A stretch of DNA of 40,457 bases from assembly GCA_946185535.1 (NCBI GenBank), contig CAMHJX010000027.1:1-40457 (forward strand), read 5' to 3'. How positions within the stretch are numbered: the first letter of the stretch is position 1; each line of letters starts with the position of its first letter. Made by a program: the position numbers and the translations under genes. The notes beneath the pieces were generated by a model. The model saw only the letters and a program-made list of their open reading frames with translations, did no database searches and was not told the DNA's origin. Of the stretch, positions 6,861 to 17,154 are shown piece after piece. Source of the DNA: an uncultured Bacteroidales bacterium. GTDB lineage: Bacteria; Bacteroidota; Bacteroidia; Bacteroidales; F082.

Positions 6861-9800
6861 CATTCCGTTATCGGATAGGCCTCATACAGGATGTCGTGCA
6901 AAGCCGTCCTGATGTTTTGGCGCGCCAACCTGTTGGGTTCGGGATCGGGATGCACGCGGTTCGAGAGGAAAATAAGCACCGTTTTGTTTTTCGGGTCTGC
7001 CCAAACGAAAGTGCCCGTAAAACCCGTATGTCCAAAGCCTTTCATCGAGCCCGATTTGGAAGCCGTACTCGAACCTTTCTTGTTGACAGGCAACTTGTCG
7101 AAGCCTATGCCACGACGGTTATCATTACTGGTTGCAAAAGGCGCTCTGGTGAAATAGCGTACCGTCTCAGGTTTCAGGTATTGCACACCGTTGTAGGTGC
7201 CTTCATCAAGAAGCATCTGCATGAGTACCGCCAAGTCGCGGGCATTGGCAAATAGGCCGGCATGACCTGCCACACCACCAAACATGGCCGCAGCCTGGTC
7301 ATGCACATCGCCCCAAATCAGCTGCTTACGAAAAACCGTGTCGTTTTCGGTAGGGGCAATCTGCTCCCGAATAAAATGATTCAAAGGTTGGTAACAGATA
7401 TGCCACAGATTCATGGGATGGTAGAACTTCTCGTTCAAATAGTCTTCGATGTTCTGGTTGGTCAGCTGCTTGACGATTTTCGGTATGTAATAGAAACCCA
7501 TGTCACTGTAGAGGTACTTCCTCTTCCCTAACGGCGTCTTGGCAACGGAATCGAAAATGCGGTCGGCATAATCATTCACGAGGTAAAGGTTTTCCGCCAC
7601 CCTGACACTATGGCTTTTATCTATCTCGTCACTATAAAAAGCCTCCATCGGTCCGTTTTCATCCACCGTCACTTTGTAGAAAGGTATCCATGCCTTCAGT
7701 CCAGCCTGGTGCGTCATGATGTCGATGAGTTTCAGCTTGCCGTGAGCCTTACCCTTCAGATAAGGAAAAAAATCGGCCAAAGTTTTGTTGAGGTCAATCA
7801 AGCCATCGTCATACAACTTCATGACAGCCAAGGTGGAAGCGAAAATTTTGGTGCATGAAGCGATGTCATACAAGTCATCAGGCTGCACATGATGGCCGCC
7901 ACCATAGGTGAACGTGCCGAAGCAGGTGTCGTAAACTACTTGTCCGTCCTTCAACGCAACAATCTGACACCCTGGATAAGCTTTCCCTTTGATGCCCGCC
8001 TTGGCTACCGAATCCAAACGAAGGGCATATTTCTCGTCCAACTTTGATACGGGCATCGGCATCGCCTGAACAGGCTCATTTTCAACAGGCTCATTCTGCA
8101 TGAGTTGTCCTTTCACGCGTTCAGGCCGCGCAGGTGCTTCCTTGAACGGAAGGGTGTAAGTCGGCTCCTTAGGCAGGCCAATAACGATGCCGTCGCCACA
8201 TTTGAACTTCGACACCGAAACGGGCAATGTGCCATGCGGTTCCAACTCACCGGCCAACAGCTGCACCACTGCATCCACGGCAGGCACCTCGTCCTGATAG
8301 GCCACCACCAAACCCTTCACGCTATTGTTGATGCGGAACATATCCAATGCGTATGGGCATGCAAACAAATTGAGAATCACATCATTCTGAGCAACCAATC
8401 GATTGAAGAATTTCACAGTCTCGTTGTTGATACCATAGTTCTTACTCGCAAACATCGTGGTCTTTTCGATGTTGACCACCACCAAATCATAGGCTTCCAG
8501 CTTTTTCAGCCAGTTGGCGGACTTGGAAGCGATCTTATCCTTTTCCACCACAAACGAAGTTGTGCTGTAACCTCTATCGATCAAACCATTATTCACATCG
8601 TTTTTGGTGTTTCCAATAGTCACCACCGCGATTTTCTTGTTGTTGACCAAAGGAATCACCTGGTCGTCATTGCGCAACATGGTGACAGCCTCTTCAAACA
8701 GTTGTCGGCGCAGGTCGACATATGACTTCTTCTTCAAGTCATTCATCAGGTTTTCAGTCGGCATGGGTTGGTAGCGGTGCAGGCCGATATTGAACTTGTA
8801 GCGCAGAATCTTCTTGCAGCTTTCTTCCAAACGAGCGGCTGCCACGGGGTCGCGCTCGGCTGCATCCTTAATCGTCTTGATGGCAAAAGGTACATCATGG
8901 GGCAAAATCAGCACGTCGTTGCCAGCCATGAAAGCCACATAAGGCACGCTATCGTTGCGCACCTTTTCCGACACGCCTTTCATGTCTAGACCATCGGTGA
9001 AAATCAGACCTTCGAAACCCATTTCCTCCTTCAACAAGCCTGTGACCACACCATGCGACAACGACGAAGATGTGTTCTTAACCTTTTCAATGGCAGGGAA
9101 ATACAAGTGACCGACCATTGCTCCGTTCACTCCATTATCAATCATATATTGGAAAGGTGCCAACTCAATGTCGCGCACTTCTTCCATCGTCCGAGTCACA
9201 GTGGGGAGCGTCAGATGCGAGTCCGTTGAAGTATTGCCGTGACCAGGAAAATGTTTCATCGTGGTAATCAAGCTTTTGCTTTGCATTCCAATCGCATAGG
9301 CCTGGGCTTTAATGCCTACCGATACAGGGTCTTCGCCAAAACTGCGCATTCCGATGATTGGGTTGGCAGCATTGGAATTGACATCCGCGACAGGAGCAAA
9401 ATTCACATGGATGCCCATACGCTCACACTGTTCCGCCACTTGTTGCCCCATTTCGTAAATGAGCTGATTGTCACTGATGGCGCCTAAAGTCATCTGATAA
9501 GGATAGGCCAAAGTCTTGTTCACGCGCATGGCCAAGCCCCATTCCGCGTCAATACTAACCATCAGAGGCGTTTGTGCTATAGCCTGCCAATCGTTAATCT
9601 GATTCACAATAGCCTCGGCATCAGAGCGGAAGAAACACACACCGCCAATGTCATACTTCTTAATGTATTTCGCCACGTTTTCATAAAATGGCTTGTCAGG
9701 CTGATTGGCACGCATGCAAATCAACTGACCTACACGTTGCTCCAAAGTGAGGCTGTTGTACACCGAGTCCACCCAACGGTCAACTGCGGTCGGCCCAAAA

Positions 9801-9892
9801 CAACCTGTGATTTCCACATCTTGGGCAAACGCTTTGCCGACCGATAAGGCCAGCATCAGCAATCCTACTGAAAGACACTTCTTAACACTCAT
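6860..9892 (-). CDS. Exported GH3 beta-N-acetylhexosaminidase (NagZ-like) fused to a serine hydrolase (beta-lactamase/PBP fold)
   Basis: 1010 aa with a signal peptide (cleavage after about AFAQ, residue 24). Residues about 40-375 are a GH3 catalytic domain: KHFPGHGNTSTDSH at 213-226 is the NagZ His-Asp loop and FTDGLDM near 298-304 carries the aspartate nucleophile. Residues about 395-570 match the GH3 C-terminal alpha/beta sandwich. After a Pro/Glu-rich linker (about 590-615) comes a class C beta-lactamase-type domain with S-x-x-K as SCTK (679-682), Y-x-N replaced by YSD (795-797) and a KTG-equivalent HTG at 955-957. The first half should release GlcNAc from muropeptides; the second may act on peptide stems. 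This pairing is known in Bacteroidota. It is the last gene of a seven-gene - strand unit, 23 bp after the thioredoxin-like gene. The YSD motif leaves room for an esterase or D-aminopeptidase rather than lactamase activity. Confidence 0.9.
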   Translation of the reverse strand: MSVKKCLSVGLLMLALSVGKAFAQDVEITGCFGPTAVDRWVDSVYNSLTLEQRVGQLICMRANQPDKPFYENVAKYIKKYDIGGVCFFRSDAEAIVNQINDWQAIAQTPLMVSIDAEWGLAMRVNKTLAYPYQMTLGAISDNQLIYEMGQQVAEQCERMGIHVNFAPVADVNSNAANPIIGMRSFGEDPVSVGIKAQAYAIGMQSKSLITTMKHFPGHGNTSTDSHLTLPTVTRTMEEVRDIELAPFQYMIDNGVNGAMVGHLYFPAIEKVKNTSSSLSHGVVTGLLKEEMGFEGLIFTDGLDMKGVSEKVRNDSVPYVAFMAGNDVLILPHDVPFAIKTIKDAAERDPVAAARLEESCKKILRYKFNIGLHRYQPMPTENLMNDLKKKSYVDLRRQLFEEAVTMLRNDDQVIPLVNNKKIAVVTIGNTKNDVNNGLIDRGYSTTSFVVEKDKIASKSANWLKKLEAYDLVVVNIEKTTMFASKNYGINNETVKFFNRLVAQNDVILNLFACPYALDMFRINNSVKGLVVAYQDEVPAVDAVVQLLAGELEPHGTLPVSVSKFKCGDGIVIGLPKEPTYTLPFKEAPARPERVKGQLMQNEPVENEPVQAMPMPVSKLDEKYALRLDSVAKAGIKGKAYPGCQIVALKDGQVVYDTCFGTFTYGGGHHVQPDDLYDIASCTKIFASTLAVMKLYDDGLIDLNKTLADFFPYLKGKAHGKLKLIDIMTHQAGLKAWIPFYKVTVDENGPMEAFYSDEIDKSHSVRVAENLYLVNDYADRIFDSVAKTPLGKRKYLYSDMGFYYIPKIVKQLTNQNIEDYLNEKFYHPMNLWHICYQPLNHFIREQIAPTENDTVFRKQLIWGDVHDQAAAMFGGVAGHAGLFANARDLAVLMQMLLDEGTYNGVQYLKPETVRYFTRAPFATSNDNRRGIGFDKLPVNKKGSSTASKSGSMKGFGHTGFTGTFVWADPKNKTVLIFLSNRVHPDPEPNRLARQNIRTALHDILYEAYPITE

Positions 9893-9915
9893 ATAATACT
9901 TTAATTTTCAAAAAT

Positions 9916-10743
9916 TTACTTATTTTTATTCAACCAATCCTTTAGTTCATGCCAATCGTAAGGTTTGCAAACGATGGTCTTGTTTTCGTCCAACACAAAC
10001 ACCGTTGGCGTGGAAGTGATGTGGTAATCCAAAAAGGATTTGCTATCCCAACGCAATTCATCATAGAAATGGTATCCGGGCAAACGCATTTTTTTTACCG
10101 TTTTCACCACATCATCTTTATCCTCAGCCAAAGCAAAGGTAACCAATTCAAAATCAGACTTCAAGTCAAGATGTTTGCGGATTTGCGTCAAAAACTCATG
10201 GCAGTATTCGCAGTCCGTCGACCAAAAGACAACAATGGTATGCGATGCTTGGGAATCATACAAACAATAGGATTTCCCATCGATAGTAACCCCTTCAAAG
10301 TCAGGGGCTTTTGCATTCACTCTCACCTTCTGATATGGCTCCGAGATGGAATCCAAGCGCATGCCTTCTTCCATAGTTATCTCACCCTCAGCGAGTTGAG
10401 GATAATTCAAAAGATAGTCAACCACAGCATCCCTGCCCATGGAAGAATATCCGTTCAGGGCGAACTCCAAAACATACTCATAGGCTCTCATATTGATTTT
10501 CGCCTTGTCTAGAAGCACTCGTAGCCCTGCCATCGACAGGCTGTCGAAGCGTTGCTCATCGCCATCAGTAAAAGAATAGAAGTAACTGACCATCTTATTG
10601 GAGAAGGCCTTTGAAGAAACCAAGGTCGTATCTGTGAAATCCACATCGTCCCAATAACCCGACATCACATCGGCTTGTGCCTTCATGGAAAACGATGAAA
10701 GCAACAAAAAAAGAAGAAAAACGATATGGATTATCTTTTTCAT
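9916..10743 (-). CDS. Periplasmic thioredoxin-like protein (TlpA/AhpC-TSA type)
   Basis: 275 aa, signal peptide (MKKIIHIVFLLFLLLSSFSMKAQ). Residues about 24-135 form an N-terminal helical region with no recognised domain; about 142-275 is a thioredoxin fold opening with VNAKAPDFEGVTIDGK and carrying the redox motif C-E-Y-C at 178-181 in FWSTDCEYCHEF, then the cis-proline loop STPTVFVLD. Predicted role: thiol-disulfide exchange in the periplasm, as in many Bacteroidota TlpA-like proteins with a DUF-type N-terminal domain. The spacing of 22 bp to rnhB and 23 bp to the NagZ fusion suggests cotranscription. Confidence 0.8.
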   Translation of the reverse strand: MKKIIHIVFLLFLLLSSFSMKAQADVMSGYWDDVDFTDTTLVSSKAFSNKMVSYFYSFTDGDEQRFDSLSMAGLRVLLDKAKINMRAYEYVLEFALNGYSSMGRDAVVDYLLNYPQLAEGEITMEEGMRLDSISEPYQKVRVNAKAPDFEGVTIDGKSYCLYDSQASHTIVVFWSTDCEYCHEFLTQIRKHLDLKSDFELVTFALAEDKDDVVKTVKKMRLPGYHFYDELRWDSKSFLDYHITSTPTVFVLDENKTIVCKPYDWHELKDWLNKNK

Positions 10744-10765
10744 ACTCTATGCTTTATACCATTTA

Positions 10766-11362
10766 TTATAAGTCCAACTTTAACTGAATAGCCATGTTGA
10801 ACGTCATGCGATGCAAAGGCGTGGTACCATGGTCGGCGATGGCTCGTTTGTGTTCAGGCGTAGGATAGCCCTTGTTTTTTTTCCAGTTGTAAACGGGGTA
10901 TTGTTCCCCGTACTCCACCATCATCATGTCCCTCGTGGTCTTGGCCAAAATGGAAGCCGCTGCTATGGATTGATATTTGGCGTCACCGCCTATGATGCAG
11001 ACATGCTTCACCTTTTTATAAGGATTGAAGCGGTTGCCGTCAATCAACAGCAACTCCGGACGTACTTTCAGCTGGTCCAAAGCCCTGTGCATGGCTAAGA
11101 ATGAAGCATTTAGGATGTTGATCTCATCAATCTCTTGTGCCGTGACAATGCCGATGCCATAGCTCAAGGCTTCTTTCATGACCAATTCCCGCAATTGCAT
11201 CCTTTTCTTCTCCGTAAGTTGCTTGGAGTCATTGAGTTCAGGATAATCCACATCCTTCTTCAAAATGACAGCAGCGGCCACCACCGGACCTGCCAAACAG
11301 CCACGGCCAGCCTCATCGCAACCTGCTTCAATCTTATCCGAATAATGCGTCAACAGTCCCAT
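10766..11362 (-). CDS. rnhB: Ribonuclease HII
   Basis: 198 aa. It cleaves the RNA strand of RNA-DNA hybrids and removes single ribonucleotides from DNA. Signature blocks are [12 protein letters not shown] with the catalytic pair Asp16-Glu17, [20 protein letters not shown] with Asp108, and [21 protein letters not shown] for the last metal-binding site. The length is normal. Only three bases separate it from the stop of the preceding membrane-protein gene. Confidence 0.95.
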   Translation of the reverse strand: MGLLTHYSDKIEAGCDEAGRGCLAGPVVAAAVILKKDVDYPELNDSKQLTEKKRMQLRELVMKEALSYGIGIVTAQEIDEINILNASFLAMHRALDQLKVRPELLLIDGNRFNPYKKVKHVCIIGGDAKYQSIAAASILAKTTRDMMMVEYGEQYPVYNWKKNKGYPTPEHKRAIADHGTTPLHRMTFNMAIQLKLDL

Positions 11363-11365
11363 GGT

Positions 11366-12346
11366 TTAGAGCCATTTAAAGTAATACTGATTGGCAAAGA
11401 CCAAGAGGATAAACAGCGTCAGAAACAGATTGGCCCAACCCGTGTTGCTCATATAGGAAAAAGCGTACGACACAAGGATGGACAAGACGATGAAAACCAA
11501 ACCGTTCATCAACACATTGCCTCCCAAGAACAAGGTCAGCAAGGCGAAAATGGCAAGGATGAACGTCATTGAAATCTTGGTGCGCACAGCAACCGTCTTC
11601 TCAAAGCCAGAATTATTGCCAAGGAACATTATCACGGTCGAAACAATTAGAACGGACAACAAGATGATATTCAGCAAGTTAAATCCTTCCACAGTGAAAT
11701 GGAAAGAGGTAAAATAGTCCTTATATCCCTGCAACAAGGCACCGAAGTCGCCAAAGAGGAACACACAGACAAAATACACGAAGTAGACAAACAGGAACCC
11801 AAAAAGCGGTATCAGTTGCAAGCGCAACGAGCCTTTCTTCGCAATGGGAAGTACGATGATTGCCCATAGCAACAACAAGATAGAAGGGAAATAGCATAGG
11901 GAAGCCAAAGCGATGAAAGCACCTGACTTCAGCAACTTCATCTCAGGATTGGGCAACAGATAGGTGTCATACAAATTACTGATTGACAATAAGATGAATA
12001 ATACTGAAAAGGCAAAGGGATAAAAGTTGGTCTGAGTCACAGAGAGGCTCATCAACAGGACGAAAACGAAGGCGCCCATCGAACTCACCTTGCCGACAAT
12101 CTGGTTTTTCACCATGACGGAGTTGAAAACCAAGGTGCCAAGCACCAACAGCACAAAAGCAACAGCATGTTGTGCAATAGCTGAACCGTGCAACAGCTTG
12201 TCCACAAGGTTGAAGAGCGGCGTGACCGGCTCATCCAAGCCCACGATGGCCTTTCCCGACACAAACGCAGGAAACCAGAGGGCAATCGCCAATAAGGCAA
12301 CCACCACATACTGAACGGCATAGCTCTGTCTGAAAAACTTTATCAT
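11366..12346 (-). CDS. Polytopic membrane protein, DUF6427-like
   Basis: 326 aa, with eight or nine strongly hydrophobic segments spread over the whole length (for example 13-30, 60-80, 90-110, 140-165, 180-200, 225-245, 255-285, 290-322) and few charged loops. The N-terminus MIKFFRQSYAVQYVVV and the presence of an EPVTPLFNLV stretch after the first membrane span resemble the Bacteroidota-specific DUF6427 family, which is my best guess from memory. Function unknown; a role in envelope assembly is possible. Its start overlaps the purD stop by four bases (ATGA), so the two are translationally coupled. Confidence 0.65.
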   Translation of the reverse strand: MIKFFRQSYAVQYVVVALLAIALWFPAFVSGKAIVGLDEPVTPLFNLVDKLLHGSAIAQHAVAFVLLVLGTLVFNSVMVKNQIVGKVSSMGAFVFVLLMSLSVTQTNFYPFAFSVLFILLSISNLYDTYLLPNPEMKLLKSGAFIALASLCYFPSILLLLWAIIVLPIAKKGSLRLQLIPLFGFLFVYFVYFVCVFLFGDFGALLQGYKDYFTSFHFTVEGFNLLNIILLSVLIVSTVIMFLGNNSGFEKTVAVRTKISMTFILAIFALLTLFLGGNVLMNGLVFIVLSILVSYAFSYMSNTGWANLFLTLFILLVFANQYYFKWL

Positions 12347-13713
12347 TGCATTCTCATCAAATCAATTCCAATATCGTGGCGGTAGTTAACGCCTTCGAAA
12401 TGAATCTTTTCCACCTCGCGGTAGGCGATGCCCCTCGCCTCTTCAATCGAATCGCCGTGGGCCGTCACTGCGATGACACGACCGCCTGCCGTAACCACAT
12501 TGTTTTCGGCATCAAATGCCGTGCCAGCATGGAAGGCAACCACATCTTTCAGGGTGTCCAATCCACTCATTTTCATACCTTTCTTGTAAGATTCTGGGTA
12601 ACCTCCCGACACCATCATCACCGTGACAGCAGTCTTATCACTCTTGGCGTAATGCACCTCGTTCAGGCGACCATTGGCGCAAGCCATGAGCAAGTCGGCG
12701 AAGTCGCCCTCGATACGAGTCATCACGGCTTCGGTCTCGGGGTCGCCCATACGAACATTGTATTCAATAACATAAGGATTGCCTCCATCGTTCATCAAGC
12801 CCAAGAAAATGAAGCCTTTATAGTCGATTCCTTCGGCTTTCAAACCCTTTAAAGTAGGTTTCACGATGCGCTCTTCTACCCTGTTCAAGAACTCGGGTGT
12901 GCAGAACGGAACTGGTGATACAGCACCCATGCCACCTGTGTTCAAGCCCTGGTCGCCATCGCCGATACGCTTATAGTCCTTGGCCTCAGGCAACAGCACA
13001 TAATGCTCGCCGTCGGTCAGCACAAATACCGACACCTCGATGCCTTTCAGGAACTCCTCGATGACCACCGTGGCCGAAGCGGCACCGAATTTGCCGTCGA
13101 GCATCTTGCCCAACTCATCCTTGGCTTCCTGCAAGTCGTTCAGGATCAACACACCCTTACCTGCAGCCAGACCATCGGCTTTCAGCACGTATGGGGCTTT
13201 CACGCTTTCGAGGAACTTGAGACCTTCATTGAGATTATCTTTATTGACTTTGAAGCACTTCGCTGTCGGCACGCCATACTTCTCCATAAAGTCTTTGGCG
13301 AAAGCCTTACTGCCTTCCAGTTGGGCACCACGCTTGTCGGGACCGATGATCTTCACAGCTTTCAGGTCGGCATCACCTTTGAAGAAATCGACAATGCCAT
13401 CCACCAAAGGCTGCTCAGGACCCACCACAACGAGGTTAATCTCTTGCTTGATGCAAAAATCCTTTATCGCTTCAAAATCAGAAAGTTTTATGTTTACATT
13501 GACACCCACTTGTGCCGTACCTGCATTGCCAGGAGCGATGAAAACATGGGCACCTTCGCTTTGGGCCAGTTTCCATGCCAAGGCATGTTCGCGGCCACCC
13601 GAGCCAAGCACCAATATGTTGCGTCTCACTGCGGTGATATGTTGTCCTTGAACCTCTTTCCAATCAATCGCATCTTTCTTGGCTTCGCCAGGATACATTA
13701 TGATTTTTGCCAT
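12343..13713 (-). CDS. purD: Phosphoribosylamine-glycine ligase (GARS)
   Basis: 456 aa. It catalyses ATP-dependent ligation of glycine to phosphoribosylamine in purine synthesis. ATP-grasp layout: NILVLGSGGREHALAWKL, IAPGNAGT, VVGPEQPLVDGI, GPDKRGAQLEGSKAFAK, PYVLKADGLAAGKGV, NTGGMGAVSP, and the metal-binding VIEYNVRMGDPETEAVM. Compared with ordinary PurD (starting at M-N-I-L-x-L-G-x-G-G-R-E-H) this frame has about 31 extra N-terminal residues (MAKIIMYPGEAKKDAIDW and on). The ATG at 13713 lies three bases after the upstream stop, which favours it; a GTG at 13627-13629 would give a standard-length protein. Reported with the ATG. Confidence 0.93.
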   Translation of the reverse strand: MAKIIMYPGEAKKDAIDWKEVQGQHITAVRRNILVLGSGGREHALAWKLAQSEGAHVFIAPGNAGTAQVGVNVNIKLSDFEAIKDFCIKQEINLVVVGPEQPLVDGIVDFFKGDADLKAVKIIGPDKRGAQLEGSKAFAKDFMEKYGVPTAKCFKVNKDNLNEGLKFLESVKAPYVLKADGLAAGKGVLILNDLQEAKDELGKMLDGKFGAASATVVIEEFLKGIEVSVFVLTDGEHYVLLPEAKDYKRIGDGDQGLNTGGMGAVSPVPFCTPEFLNRVEERIVKPTLKGLKAEGIDYKGFIFLGLMNDGGNPYVIEYNVRMGDPETEAVMTRIEGDFADLLMACANGRLNEVHYAKSDKTAVTVMMVSGGYPESYKKGMKMSGLDTLKDVVAFHAGTAFDAENNVVTAGGRVIAVTAHGDSIEEARGIAYREVEKIHFEGVNYRHDIGIDLMRMQ

Positions 13714-13716
13714 ATT

Positions 13717-14841
13717 TTATTCGTTTATTGCTTTAATTAATGAATTCCAAATGTCTTCAGCAGCTTTGTCCCAAGAGAAGTCCTTGGCACGTTCGCGGCC
13801 TTTTTCAATCAGTCTCTCACGAACCTTATCATCCAACACTTTGATCATTGCCTTGGCAATCGAATCCTCATTGAACGGATCCACCAACAAGGCAGCATCC
13901 TTGGCCACCTCCGGCATAGAGGTCACATTTGAGGTGATGACTGGCGTATCGCACTTGAAGGCCTCCAAAATGGGAATGCCAAAACCTTCAAAATAAGAGA
14001 CATACACCGAAGCCAACGCAGCGGCAGTCACTCGATGCAAGTCCTCGGCACTCAAGCGCCCCACAAAAACCACATCGTCCTTGCAGCTCATAGCATCATA
14101 AGCCCTCTGTATCGGCTCCGTCCACCAGCGTTTTTCCCCTACAATCACCAACTTCACATCGTTTCGGTTGTACGACTTGAATCGGTCAAAGGCCGAGAAC
14201 AGCCTGGCAAGATTCTTACGAGGATGCAGCGAACCCACAAACATGAAATAAGGGAAGCCTCCACTATACTTGCCACGAATCTCCATGATTTCGGTCTCTG
14301 GCAAAGGCTTAAAGATCTCATTCACTCCATTATAGGCAACATCTATCTTTTGAGAATCAACACCATAGCAATCCACGATGTCCTGCTTCGAGAACTCCGA
14401 AACCGTCACAATGCGCTTGGCTTTGCGGGCAAACTTTGGAAAGTATTTCTTGTAATGCCAAAGATGGATTTTCGGCATGTCTTTCGGAAAATGCTCAAAG
14501 TTAAGGTCATGGAACTGTGCCACTTGTGGCACATCAGAGCGAAGACTCAAGTAGCCGTCGGGCGAGAAGAACAAGTCGGGCTTGATCTTCTTCAAGGCCT
14601 TGGTCACCGAAAACTCGAAGAACCAAATGAACAGGAATGGGTGTCGTGCCTGCGGGAACAGCACTATGGGTTTCACATTGTCGCCAAAGATGAACATCGG
14701 GTCGGGCTCTCGGTCGAAGATGAAGTAGAACTCCACCTCGGGATGGTCTTTGACCATGCGACTCAAGGTCTCATAGGCCACCCAGCCGATGCCTTCCAAC
14801 TTGTTTTTCAGCAACAAACGCGTATTTACCGCAATTTTCAT
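13717..14841 (-). CDS. Glycosyltransferase family 4-type protein
   Basis: 374 aa, cytosolic GT-B fold. The N-terminal lobe starts MKIAVNTRLLLKNKLEGIGW, with the acceptor-side GIG loop. The C-terminal donor lobe begins with YFMFVGSLHPRKNL (about 198-211) and contains LVIVGEKRWW, VVFVGRLSAEDL and the retaining GT4 signature EGFGIPILE (E285 to E293, E-x7-E), then TSNVTSMPEVAKDAALLVDP. It probably transfers a nucleotide-sugar-derived hexose to a surface polysaccharide or glycolipid. It lies nine bases after ahcY and three bases before purD, without other polysaccharide genes, so its acceptor cannot be guessed. Confidence 0.88.
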   Translation of the reverse strand: MKIAVNTRLLLKNKLEGIGWVAYETLSRMVKDHPEVEFYFIFDREPDPMFIFGDNVKPIVLFPQARHPFLFIWFFEFSVTKALKKIKPDLFFSPDGYLSLRSDVPQVAQFHDLNFEHFPKDMPKIHLWHYKKYFPKFARKAKRIVTVSEFSKQDIVDCYGVDSQKIDVAYNGVNEIFKPLPETEIMEIRGKYSGGFPYFMFVGSLHPRKNLARLFSAFDRFKSYNRNDVKLVIVGEKRWWTEPIQRAYDAMSCKDDVVFVGRLSAEDLHRVTAAALASVYVSYFEGFGIPILEAFKCDTPVITSNVTSMPEVAKDAALLVDPFNEDSIAKAMIKVLDDKVRERLIEKGRERAKDFSWDKAAEDIWNSLIKAINE

Positions 14842-14850
14842 AGCGGCATC

Positions 14851-16281
<1,431 letters not shown>

Positions 16282-16319
16282 TGATTTAAGTATTTTGTTT
16301 TCGTGTTAGTATGAAAAGG

Positions 16320-16327
16320 CAAAGATA
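16320..16327 (-). promoter_or_regulatory. -7 promoter box for the ahcY operon
   Basis: Read on the - strand it is TATCTTTG, an exact TAnnTTTG match, 38 bp before the ahcY ATG. A TTG at 16346-16348 is 18 bp upstream and may serve as a weak -33 element. Confidence 0.65.
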
Positions 16328-16351
16328 AACAAATTCCCCTTACATCAACAC

Positions 16352-16373
16352 AAAAAGCGGAGAAATTCTCCGC
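16352..16373 (-). terminator. Intrinsic terminator of the lipoprotein pair
   Basis: GCGGAGAA and TTCTCCGC form a perfect inverted repeat at 16357-16373, followed on the - strand by TTTTT (16356-16352). It lies about 140 bp beyond the stop of the lipoprotein gene ending at 16516 and just upstream of the ahcY promoter. Confidence 0.75.
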
Positions 16374-16384
16374 TCGATTTTTAA

Positions 16385-16512
16385 CACGAATTGTCATAAA
16401 TTGGACACGAAATCGAAGATTGGCTCCGCCTAATCGGAGATTTCGACAAAGTCAATTGCAAAAATCCAATTTCCGAATAATTTATGATAAATTCTTGATA
16501 ATTCGTGTTTTA
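16385..16512. repeat. Interspersed intergenic repeat, divergent copy
   Basis: The copy starts ACACGAATTGTCATAAAT and continues into CACGAAATCGAAGATTG, exactly as in the copies at 27041 and 28241. It then carries CGAAATC / GATTTCG and CTCCG / CGGAG pairs that form a nested hairpin (about 16409-16446). The long distal hairpin of the full element is missing. An outer ACACGAATT (16385) / AATTCGTGT (16500-16508) inverted pair closes this copy, which sits directly behind a lipoprotein gene. Confidence 0.65.
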
Positions 16513-16515
16513 AAT

Positions 16516-17154
16516 TCAATCTGGCAAGCGATACAAAGTCAGTTTGTCGTCCATGGTGCATTGAATCAGGCCGTAATGCTTGGCGTAATAGACTTCCGTC
16601 GGGAAGTTTTTGGTTTGCGGATAAGCAGCGTCAATGAGTTTGAGGTGCATCACACCTTGATATTCCACATCGTGCACATCGTATTTGTCGAGGTATTCAG
16701 CCATGAATTCCATCTCGCTGTCATTGCTGTACTCGTAGCAACACCTCGAATAAAACTTGTTTCCATCGATGCGCATAGTGTAATGCGCCGGGCCGAGATC
16801 CATCCTGAAATCGTCAGTGCCTTCCGGCTCGTCCTCAAGATGGTCTGCGGTCAAGCTAACGCTCATATTCAACGTGGAAAAAGAGGAGAAGCCGCTTTGG
16901 TAAACATGCTCGAATTCAAAGCCTTTCACATATATACCCATAAAATAGCTTTCCTGTTCCGACATGTATTGGTCAATATCCGCAAATGAAAACGACTGCG
17001 AAACACCGTTGTTGTCGCGCATGGTGAACTTGAGGTTGGCTGTGTCGGCAAACCACGCGCGGTTGGAATCTTGCACATAGTAAGATTGGGTTGGCTTCGT
17101 GCATGAGGCCGTCACAAAGGCCAAAGCCAAGATAATCAAAAATTTAGTCTTCAT
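16516..17154 (-). CDS. Putative lipoprotein, unknown function (paralogue of the next gene)
   Basis: 212 aa from the ATG at 17154; an earlier ATG at 17172 would add MKNTCF before the signal. Lipoprotein signal MKTKFLIILALAFVTASC with a lipobox cysteine at residue 18, followed by TKP. The mature part is acidic and aromatic. The C-terminal ~60 residues (VEYQGVMHLKLI, then TEVYYAKHYGLIQCTMDDKLTLYRL) align in pattern with the C-terminus of the upstream lipoprotein (RYYKDVFKLKTD, AETIFYNYENGFVGIVMSNGEKYMLYE), so the two look like diverged duplicates. They overlap by 11 bp and are probably cotranscribed. No known family recognised. Confidence 0.7.
   Translation of the reverse strand: MKTKFLIILALAFVTASCTKPTQSYYVQDSNRAWFADTANLKFTMRDNNGVSQSFSFADIDQYMSEQESYFMGIYVKGFEFEHVYQSGFSSFSTLNMSVSLTADHLEDEPEGTDDFRMDLGPAHYTMRIDGNKFYSRCCYEYSNDSEMEFMAEYLDKYDVHDVEYQGVMHLKLIDAAYPQTKNFPTEVYYAKHYGLIQCTMDDKLTLYRLPD

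Noticed and set aside
6896-9847. + strand frames opposite the NagZ fusion
   Set aside because: Shadow frames; the - strand carries all family motifs.
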